Source: Candidatus Sabulitectum sp.
GTDB lineage: Bacteria; Fermentibacterota; Fermentibacteria; Fermentibacterales; JCC-6
DNA: 5,354 nucleotides
Reading direction: 5' to 3'
Assembly (NCBI GenBank): GCA_029940175.1
Contig: JAOZRM010000030.1
Location: 2,458-7,811, forward strand
Shown here: one piece after another, positions 1 to 4,786 of the stretch
How the letters are laid out: each line of letters begins with the position of its first letter
How positions within the stretch are numbered: position 1 is the stretch's first letter
The notes under the pieces: generated by a model
Databases searched by the model: none
What the model was told of the DNA's origin: nothing
The model's input: only the letters and a program-made list of their open reading frames with translations
Made by a program: the position numbers and the translations under genes

Positions 1-653
1 GATTTTATGGACCAACTGATGGCCGCGGAGATGTAAGCAACCCTGACAGGCCTCTCGAGGGCGCATGGGAAAGACCTCTCTCAGTTGATTACTGCGGTTA
101 TGTTTATGTGAATCAGGGAAGGTCATGGCTGCCCGACCCGATCGGCGGTATTACCTGGTTCGGACTGGACAAACCAAGTGAGACCTGCTTCGTGCCATTC
201 TACTCGGGCGTCAGTGATCTGCCTGATGCTTATCAGACTTGCAACCCAGGTGTCTATTCCAGAGAGAGTGCCTGGTGGGCATTCAATTTTGTCGCCAACT
301 GGGCTGCAGTAAAATACAGCTACATGAGACAAGATATAGAGGAAATACAGGAAGCAATAGAAGTACAGGAAATCGAGAAAATTGCAATCTCCGACATTCA
401 TGCTCTTGAGATATTCAACACTTCCGGAGCTGATGATTGTGCTGTATTCATTACTGACTTCTGTGGATCAAACGCTGACAGCGTTGTTTCAGCATGGTGG
501 GCTTTTGCAGATATTATGATCGTCAAGTATGATGACGGGTATATCAACAGCCCTGGGCATCTGGCACACGAGGTTGGTTATTCGCAGCCCTGGCTTGATG
601 AATCAGGATGGCAGGATGGGCCGATATCATATACTAACCGTCAGGAGAACTGA
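1..653 (+). CDS. Peptidase family C69 dipeptidase, C-terminal part (5' end outside window)
   Basis: The reading frame is open from base 3 to the TGA at 651-653, about 216 residues, so the GTG at 108 is only an internal codon and the true start lies upstream. Family C69 enzymes (PepD/dipeptidase A-like Ntn hydrolases) cleave dipeptides using an N-terminal cysteine nucleophile, which would lie in the missing part. Family-typical stretches visible here are RGDVSNP, RPLSVDYCGYVYVNQ, RSWLPDPIGGITWFGLD, VPFYSG, and SRESAWWAFNFVANWA followed by KYSYM. After the AWWAFNFV core comes an acidic helical stretch (DIEEIQEAIEVQEIEKI), then a tail with a second SAWWAFADIMIVKYDDG segment, the usual layout of the C-terminal half of these enzymes. 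The gene ends in an overlap with the small gene at 653 (shared A of TGA/ATG), which suggests coupled translation. Cellular location cannot be judged without the N-terminus. The family call is firm; substrate specificity is not visible. Confidence 0.88.
   Translation, partial: FYGPTDGRGDVSNPDRPLEGAWERPLSVDYCGYVYVNQGRSWLPDPIGGITWFGLDKPSETCFVPFYSGVSDLPDAYQTCNPGVYSRESAWWAFNFVANWAAVKYSYMRQDIEEIQEAIEVQEIEKIAISDIHALEIFNTSGADDCAVFITDFCGSNADSVVSAWWAFADIMIVKYDDGYINSPGHLAHEVGYSQPWLDESGWQDGPISYTNRQEN
643..647 (+). promoter_or_regulatory. Strong Shine-Dalgarno site for the ATG at 653
   Basis: AGGAG lies 5 nt before the ATG at 653-655, inside the last codons of the dipeptidase gene. It decides the start of the next gene: the alternative in-frame ATG at 725 has no purine-rich sequence before it (the preceding bases are TTGTTGAGTCAGT). 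Translation therefore most plausibly begins at 653 and meets the TGA at 716. Confidence 0.75.
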
Positions 654-931
654 TGAAAATTCCAAGTGAAATGATGGATATGTGCTCCGACAGAATGGTC
701 ACAATGCTCCCTTGTTGAGTCAGTATGGCTCTTCCGGGGGTTCCCCGGAGCAATCGAATAATTTTCGTCGAAGAACTAATTGGTCTGCTTCTTGAAGAGG
801 GACTTGATGAAATCACAAAGAGTGAATACGACAGGTTATACAAAATGATCACAGAAGCAATGGATTCGATTACGCCTGTTCCTGAAGAGATCGAGGAAAA
901 GGATACCGAAAAAAAACCGGGAGGATGTTGA
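653..931 (+). CDS. Candidate small selenoprotein (in-frame UGA at codon 22), function unknown
   Basis: Read through the TGA at 716-718, this frame gives 92 residues. The part before the TGA is Met-rich with Cys11 and Cys21 (it ends MVTMLPC), so a decoded UGA would create an adjacent Cys21-Sec22 pair. The part after it runs VSMALPGVPRSN, then a helical segment (FVEELIGLLLEEGLDEITKS, YDRLYKMITEAM), an acidic/Lys tail and a C-terminal GGC. Both halves share one frame. The start has an excellent AGGAG site and overlaps the dipeptidase stop as ATGA. A hairpin with a GUU loop sits 22 nt after the UGA, as expected for a bacterial SECIS element. No signal peptide or membrane segment is seen. I do not recognise the family; the CU pair suggests redox or metal/selenium chemistry, which is inference. 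Alternatives are a 21-residue ORF (653-718) followed by a poorly initiated 68-residue ORF (725-931), a nonsense-mutated pseudogene, or a sequencing error. The selenocysteine machinery is not in the window, so it cannot be confirmed here. Confidence 0.55.
728..751 (+). promoter_or_regulatory. SECIS-like hairpin downstream of the in-frame UGA
   Basis: CCGGGG (734-739) pairs perfectly with CCCCGG (743-748) around a three-base GTT loop. The helix extends through T733-A749 and a T732-G750 wobble; alternatively GCT (728-730) pairs with AGC (749-751), leaving CTT as a 5' bulge. The loop begins 22 nt after the UGA and its first base is G. Known bacterial SECIS elements, such as that of E. coli fdhF, place a G-containing small apical loop on a short GC-rich stem roughly 16-37 nt after the UGA. 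A plain terminator is less likely, because no T-run follows directly (the next bases are AATCGAATAATTTT) and coding continues through it. Confidence 0.5.
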
Positions 932-945
932 GGTGGTAAAGAAGA

Positions 946-959
946 GGGTCAGGTGACCC
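946..959 (-). terminator. Possible weak terminator of the tolA-end operon
   Basis: GGGTC (946-950) and GACCC (955-959) form a short inverted repeat with a 4-base loop, between the end of the plus-strand small gene and the end of the minus-strand TolA/TonB gene. On the minus strand it lies 16 nt past the TAA and is followed by TCTTCTTTACC, which is T-rich but broken by C. The 5-bp stem is short for an intrinsic terminator. On the plus strand no T-run follows. Confidence 0.28.
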
Positions 960-975
960 GGGAAGAAACCTGTTG

Positions 976-1680
976 TTAAACATCCGGTCCGAAGAACTCG
1001 ATCTTCATATTTACCGGTGAAGTGCGTCCAGGTGGCATAGGCGGTATGCTTGCACTGTTCAGTGCATGAGTTACTGCCCTGTCGAAGCCGCTGTCGCCGC
1101 TTGCTCTTACCACTTCGTAGTTGTGGGAACCATCCAGATTCACAGTAAAACTAATTTGATAGCTCTGGGAAGGATTTACAGAGGTTCTGAAATTTCTTCT
1201 TATGGCACTGAATACTCTGCCCTCGTAGCTGGCGGGACCTGGTGCACCGCTGCCTGCTTCACCTTCTGATCCCACTCCAATAAATTCAGTATTCTGCTGT
1301 GGAGCCGTTTCCTCCTGCACCTCTTCAACAGGTTCTGGAATTACTTCCTCTACCTCCAGAACTTCAACCACCTCGGACTCCAGAGGATCCTCAATAACTT
1401 CTACTACCTCTATCTCTTCCTGTATTTCTTCCACGGGATCAGGAACTACTTCTTCAATGATCTCTGCCGGGCTCTCTCCGGTATCAAGTATGATCATTTC
1501 CACTGAGACAAACTCACCACCGCCTATGGGAATATCCGAATTTCTGTCACTTGCTATCAATCCAACCAGAATAAGGAGAAGAATAATTCCGGAATGGATA
1601 CCAGCTGACAGATAGAAGTCGTTTTTTCTCCAGGGTCTGTGAGCCCTGGGCAGTTTCAGGAATGGATTATTCGATTCCAC
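976..1680 (-). CDS. TolA/TonB-like energy-transducing periplasmic protein
   Basis: A 234-residue protein with the TonB/TolA layout. It has a basic cytoplasmic N-terminus (RAHRPWRK, residues 12-19), one membrane anchor (about 23-43, with GIILLLILVGLIA), a long periplasmic linker (about 63-150) and a C-terminal TonB/TolA-type domain (about 152-234: YEGRVFSAIRRNF, ISFTVNLDGS, VRASGDSGFDRAV, ASIPPMPPG). Such proteins carry proton-motive force from a TolQ/R or ExbB/D motor to outer-membrane partners. The linker is odd: residues 66-124 carry about 25 Asp/Glu and no Lys or Arg, with a repetitive E-V-x-E / P-E-P-V-E-E pattern, instead of the Pro-Lys or Ala-Lys-rich linkers of classic TonB and TolA. 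The start is a GTG at 1680 with AGGAG 7 nt upstream; it overlaps the TolR-like gene by 14 nt, so translation is probably coupled. TolA versus TonB cannot be settled: no pal or tolB and no TonB-dependent receptor gene is in view. Confidence 0.85.
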   Translation of the reverse strand: MESNNPFLKLPRAHRPWRKNDFYLSAGIHSGIILLLILVGLIASDRNSDIPIGGGEFVSVEMIILDTGESPAEIIEEVVPDPVEEIQEEIEVVEVIEDPLESEVVEVLEVEEVIPEPVEEVQEETAPQQNTEFIGVGSEGEAGSGAPGPASYEGRVFSAIRRNFRTSVNPSQSYQISFTVNLDGSHNYEVVRASGDSGFDRAVTHALNSASIPPMPPGRTSPVNMKIEFFGPDV

Positions 1681-2080
1681 TCACTGACTCCTGAATAAGG
1701 CCAACATTAGAATATCCCCCTCGTCTGAGTTCAGTTAGTGCCCCTGCAAGAATAGCATACTGTACTTCACCATCTGCCCTTAAATATGCTTCAGATCTGC
1801 CGGAAGACAGTGCTGTCTCCGCAAGTGATGCGAGATCATCATGGGCCACAGTTTCTCCTGCAACAGACATGTTTCCAAGACCATCCATCTCAACCACCAG
1901 AGATGTGCCTGGATCCAGCCTTTGAATGATCTGTCCCTGATCTGTTGAGGGTGGAGTAACATCAGTACTTCTCTGCATAACTGGAGCGCTCAGCATAAAG
2001 ATCACAAGCAGCACAAATGTAACATCCACAAGATTCGTCACATTTATGGAAGAGAACTGTTTGTACCTCTGTTGTATCAT
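1667..2080 (-). CDS. TolR/ExbD-family biopolymer transport protein
   Basis: A 137-residue protein of usual family length. A short cytoplasmic N-terminus is followed by one membrane helix (about 14-35) in the conserved context INVTNLVDVTFVLLVIFMLSAP. Asp19 matches the proton-carrying aspartate of ExbD/TolR. Residue 16 is Asn where the common motif has Pro. The periplasmic part ends with the family pattern YLRADGEVQYAILAGALTELRRGGYSNVGLI (99-129, written here only as its recognisable core). The protein forms the motor with the TolQ/ExbB-like product of the previous gene. The start ATG at 2080 overlaps that gene's TGA (ATGA), with GAGG about 9 nt upstream; its 3' end overlaps the TolA/TonB gene by 14 nt. 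A tightly coupled tri-gene motor unit is the clear reading. Confidence 0.92.
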   Translation of the reverse strand: MIQQRYKQFSSINVTNLVDVTFVLLVIFMLSAPVMQRSTDVTPPSTDQGQIIQRLDPGTSLVVEMDGLGNMSVAGETVAHDDLASLAETALSSGRSEAYLRADGEVQYAILAGALTELRRGGYSNVGLIQESVSGIE

Positions 2081-2745
2081 CAGATCGATCCTCTTCTACA
2101 TACATCTACCAGCTCACTGAGGAACCTGTCCATCTCTCCTGCGAGATCATCAACTTTCCCAACGACATAATTATGAAACACATTGGCGGGGATCGCTGCC
2201 AGAAGACCTGCAACTGTTGTTGTAAGCGCCGCTGCTACCCCGGCTCCAACAGCACTGATATCTGCTACTCCTGCTTCTCGCATTGCAATAAAACTTGCAA
2301 GAACTCCCCAAACTGTTCCAAGCAGACCAAGGAGAGGGCTGACGCTGGTAACTGTGGCAAGAAAACCAATGTTTCTGCTTCTCTGTGCAAGATCCTCGCT
2401 TGCTTCTCTTTCAAGAGCACTGTGTAATATGGCAACTTCTTCCCGGTTGAGCGGTTCAGTTCGGCCCTGATCCTTTCGTCGACTCAGATACCTTCCTGCC
2501 TCAGTATACATTCTTGCCAATGGTCCCATATCAGTTGAACTCTTTACAAAATCTCCACCAGGAGGACGCCCGGTGGTTCTTAGTGCCTCCATGAATATTC
2601 TTGAAGCACTCATGATCCTGCGCAATTCCTTGAGTTTTGCAATAGCAACAGACCATGAACCTATTGATAGAAAAAGGATCAAGAGAAGGATAAATTTTGT
2701 AAAACCATCTGAACCCGCTACTGTTGACCAGACCTGACCCAGCAT
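2080..2745 (-). CDS. TolQ/ExbB-family proton channel protein
   Basis: A 221-residue protein with the three-helix plan of MotA/TolQ/ExbB proteins. TM1 is at about 17-37 (FILLLILFLSIGSWSVAIA). A cytoplasmic loop follows with the AILHSALEREASEDLAQRSRNIGFLATV pattern around residues 105-132. TM2 is at about 128-153 with SPLLGLLGTVWGVLASF (136-152), and TM3 at about 165-193 with AALTTTVAGLLAAIPANVFHN (171-191, key residues T175-T177, G180, P186, N188). It assembles as the inner-membrane oligomer around the TolR/ExbD helices to harvest proton-motive force. The start ATG at 2745 lies one base after the RidA stop, with a purine-rich AGAGAG site; the 3' end overlaps tolR-like by 4 nt (ATGA). TolQ versus ExbB is undecided, though the family is secure. 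Confidence 0.92.
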   Translation of the reverse strand: MLGQVWSTVAGSDGFTKFILLLILFLSIGSWSVAIAKLKELRRIMSASRIFMEALRTTGRPPGGDFVKSSTDMGPLARMYTEAGRYLSRRKDQGRTEPLNREEVAILHSALEREASEDLAQRSRNIGFLATVTSVSPLLGLLGTVWGVLASFIAMREAGVADISAVGAGVAAALTTTVAGLLAAIPANVFHNYVVGKVDDLAGEMDRFLSELVDVCRRGSI

Positions 2746-2746
2746 T

Positions 2747-3142
2747 CTATCTCTCTTTCAGTCTTGCTACGGCTTCAATTTCAACCATAGCGTCAAGTGG
2801 AAGTTTTGCTACCTGATAAGCTGCACGTGCAGGATAGGGTTCGCTGAAGAACTGGGCATATACATTGTTAACTACACTGAAATCATCCAGATCTGCCAGC
2901 AGAATTGTTGTTTTTACTATATCATCAAGAGAACTACCGGCCTCAATGAGTATATTCTCAATACTCTTGAGCGCCAGACGGGTCTGCTCTTCAACAGTTC
3001 CGCCAAGTTCCTTTTTCCTTGCATCCATCCCAAGCTGGCCACTGATAAATACAAGCGAGTTTGAAACAATCGCCTGACTGTAAGGCCCGACTGGTTCAGC
3101 GGCATCGCTGGATAATACTGCGACCTTGGATTTATTCTTCAC
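2747..3142 (-). CDS. ridA: RidA family reactive intermediate (enamine/imine) deaminase
   Basis: A 131-residue protein, the normal RidA/YjgF/UK114 length. RidA hydrolyses reactive 2-aminoacrylate and other enamine/imine intermediates made by PLP enzymes, releasing ammonia and 2-oxoacids, in the cytoplasm as a homotrimer. Visible signatures are VGPYSQAI (18-25), FISGQLGMD (32-40), the helix TRLALKSIENILIEAGSSLDDIVKTTILL, NNVYAQFF (92-99) and the C-terminal PYPARAAYQVAKLPLDAMVE with EIEAVA after it. Arg106 and Glu121 match the catalytic Arg105 and Glu120 of E. coli RidA. The start is GTG at 3142 with GGGGGGA about 5 nt upstream. Its TAG stop is one base from the TolQ-like start, so it is probably the first of four coupled genes; a role in the Tol module is not known. 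A start inside the first few codons would change little. Confidence 0.95.
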   Translation of the reverse strand: MKNKSKVAVLSSDAAEPVGPYSQAIVSNSLVFISGQLGMDARKKELGGTVEEQTRLALKSIENILIEAGSSLDDIVKTTILLADLDDFSVVNNVYAQFFSEPYPARAAYQVAKLPLDAMVEIEAVARLKER

Positions 3143-3200
3143 ACAATCCCCCCGTCACATCTGTTAAGCAATATACGTCACCGGATGTAATTCTGTTCCA

Positions 3201-4172
3201 TTAGCTTTGCAGTGCAGTGTTCAGAGATTCAAATAGTTCTCTGACAGTATATGGTTTGGAGAGTGTTGCTTTAAAACCATATGAACTGTAATTCAGCATG
3301 ATCTCGCTACCTGAAAATCCGCTGGACAGGATGCACACAGCATCCGGATCCGCCTTCAGAAGAAGTTCAAGTGCTTCAGCTCCGCCAATTCCTCCTTCTA
3401 TTGTCAGATCCATGATAACAGCCTTGTACTGCTTCCCTTTTTCAATTGATTCTATGTACTTCATCACAGCAGCATTTCCATCTGAAACCACGTCTACACT
3501 GTAACCCAGAGTAAAAAGCATTCCGATTGCAGTTTGGGCCACGAAAGGATTATCGTCAAGTAGCAAAAGCCTTCCTGAGCCCAGTTCATCAGAAGAGAAA
3601 GACAGTGCTTTCTTCTGTGAATAATTTTTATCGATGACAGTAACAGGAGTAACTTCTCCTCTGGAAAATGACAGCATTTTGTCTGTAATTTCTCTTGCCT
3701 GCATGGTTCCGCTCTCAGCATTCTTAAGCAGTTCCTCCTGCAGGACTCCCGTAACATCCCCTTCTCTAAGAATACTCAGGGAACCCAGAATACCGGTAAG
3801 TATGTTATTTAAATCATGTGCTACTCGTCCGGAAAGAACTTTGAGAGTTCCAATTCCGGCATTATCTCGTTCAGAAACATCAAATATGGTGAGATAACAG
3901 AATGTCCCGCTCTTGTTGAATACACTATGAGCATGAATCACCACCTCGGAGATCATTCCTGAGGAATGATGAAAGCGGCTGATGAAGTAGTCTGTTTCTC
4001 TAGAACAAGGACGGGAACTATGACAATCAGTTTTAAGAAAAGTGGATAGATGTCTGCCCTTGATCTCTGCTGTTTCAAGCCCGATGAACTCACTGGCCAG
4101 ATTGTTGCAGTCAATGATCTGACAGGAGTCATCCACCTGAATCACTGGAGAATTCTTATTGTCGAGAAACAT
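3201..4172 (-). CDS. PAS - histidine phosphoacceptor - receiver protein lacking a kinase ATPase domain
   Basis: A 323-residue signalling protein with no membrane segment. Residues about 5-105 look like a PAS sensor domain (QVDDSCQIIDCNNLASEFIG, LTIFDVSERDN). Residues 110-175 form a HisKA/DHp-like helical pair with the H-box RVAHDLNNILTGILGSL, His119 being the likely phospho-site. Residues 200-323 are a receiver domain: acidic pair D206/D207 (LLLLDDN), phospho-acceptor D255 (AVIMDLTIEGGIGG), S283/S284 at the switch position and K306 (LSKPY). The receiver resembles those at the end of soluble PAS hybrid kinases. Normally a HATPase_c domain of about 110 residues lies between DHp and receiver; here only about 25 linker residues are present and no N, G1 or G2 boxes are visible, so autophosphorylation is not expected. 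It may be a phosphorelay or phosphatase partner of another kinase. The start ATG at 4172 has AGGT 5 nt upstream; the Nudix gene ends 36 nt before it. Confidence 0.82.
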   Translation of the reverse strand: MFLDNKNSPVIQVDDSCQIIDCNNLASEFIGLETAEIKGRHLSTFLKTDCHSSRPCSRETDYFISRFHHSSGMISEVVIHAHSVFNKSGTFCYLTIFDVSERDNAGIGTLKVLSGRVAHDLNNILTGILGSLSILREGDVTGVLQEELLKNAESGTMQAREITDKMLSFSRGEVTPVTVIDKNYSQKKALSFSSDELGSGRLLLLDDNPFVAQTAIGMLFTLGYSVDVVSDGNAAVMKYIESIEKGKQYKAVIMDLTIEGGIGGAEALELLLKADPDAVCILSSGFSGSEIMLNYSSYGFKATLSKPYTVRELFESLNTALQS

Positions 4173-4208
4173 CTTTACCTCATTCTCTCATATACGGTCT
4201 TTGAGCAG

Positions 4209-4685
4209 TCAGGGGGATTCTTCCCCATAAAAAACAACTGAGTAGGACTCAAAACCGGATTCACTATAAACAAATTTTCCGCTGAAGAACCTGTTGCCGT
4301 CAAGCCATTTCATAAAGATCCTGTCACCCTCCCATAGAGAAAGATCCATTAGATTTTCATCATCTATCCAGAAAAGATCTCCCTCATGGCAACTATCTTT
4401 CAAAATGCCTGAGAATTCGTCTGCGGTAAAAACATAAACATACCAATCCTCTTCACCATGAAAAGCAGGAAAGGTAAGAATTCCTCTTAACCACGGATTC
4501 TTCACCGCAAGTGATGTCTCCTCCATGACTTCTCTGATTACGCACTCTTCCGGAGTTTCCCCCGGTTCAATCTTGCCGCCGGGAGCATTCCACTTTCCGA
4601 AATGCATGTCCTCCGGTCTGGAGTTACGGTGCATCATCAGCGTTTTCCCATTTTTTCTTATGTAACATAATACTGCGAGTTTCAT
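4209..4685 (-). CDS. Nudix hydrolase, 8-oxo-dGTP diphosphatase type (MutT/NUDT1-like)
   Basis: From the Met at 4685 this is a 158-residue protein beginning MKLAVLCYIRKNGKTLMMHR, as family members do. The Nudix box spans residues 37-59: G37, E43, R51-E52, V53, E55-E56, with Ser58 where the consensus has Gly. The four metal-binding Glu/Arg positions are intact. Flanking matches to the 8-oxo-dGTPase group are FGKWNAPGG (29-37), KNPWLRGILTFPAF (62-75), DWYVYVFTA, SLWEGDRIFMKWL (116-128) and FSGKFVY. It would hydrolyse oxidised or non-canonical nucleotides to monophosphates in the cytoplasm. The frame continues upstream to an ATG at 4712, adding nine residues, but neither ATG has a well-placed Shine-Dalgarno site; GGGAG sits 15 nt before the 4685 ATG. 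A TATATT at 4698-4693 ends 7 nt before that ATG and could be a -10 box of a near-leaderless transcript. First gene of the minus-strand run. Exact substrate is inferred. Confidence 0.9.
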   Translation of the reverse strand: MKLAVLCYIRKNGKTLMMHRNSRPEDMHFGKWNAPGGKIEPGETPEECVIREVMEETSLAVKNPWLRGILTFPAFHGEEDWYVYVFTADEFSGILKDSCHEGDLFWIDDENLMDLSLWEGDRIFMKWLDGNRFFSGKFVYSESGFESYSVVFYGEESP

Positions 4686-4786
4686 AGCTGCGAATATATT
4701 CTCCCAGAGCATTGGAACAAATAGACCGTAGCGGGGTTGAACAGTATGTTAAGTACCAGTGCAAAAAACACAACCAAAGGGGAAGA

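Noticed and set aside
716..718. UGA reassigned as an ordinary sense codon in this organism
   Set aside because: TGA ends the TolQ-like and Nudix genes at sensible family lengths, and no well-identified gene here contains an internal TGA, so general recoding does not fit.
725..931. Stand-alone 68-residue gene starting at ATG 725
   Set aside because: It has no Shine-Dalgarno site, and the same frame extends through the TGA to a well-initiated ATG at 653. It is kept only as the fallback reading if UGA is not recoded.
909..956. Frameshift at the A8 run (909-916) giving an alternative tail (NREDVEVVKKRVR) that ends at 954-956
   Set aside because: The alternative tail looks protein-like, but there is no independent slippage signal such as a positioned hairpin, and the zero-frame tail ends normally 15 nt after the run. 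A homopolymer sequencing error remains possible.
2173..2470. Plus-strand ORFs antisense to the TolQ-like gene, one of them Cys-rich
   Set aside because: They are shadows of a clearly real minus-strand gene. The Cys richness comes from reverse-complement reading of Ala/Thr/Gly codons in the membrane segments.
3143..3200. Promoter for ridA in the 58-nt gap (minus-strand TATATT)
   Set aside because: No acceptable -35 element lies at 16-18 nt; a single AT-rich hexamer is weak evidence.
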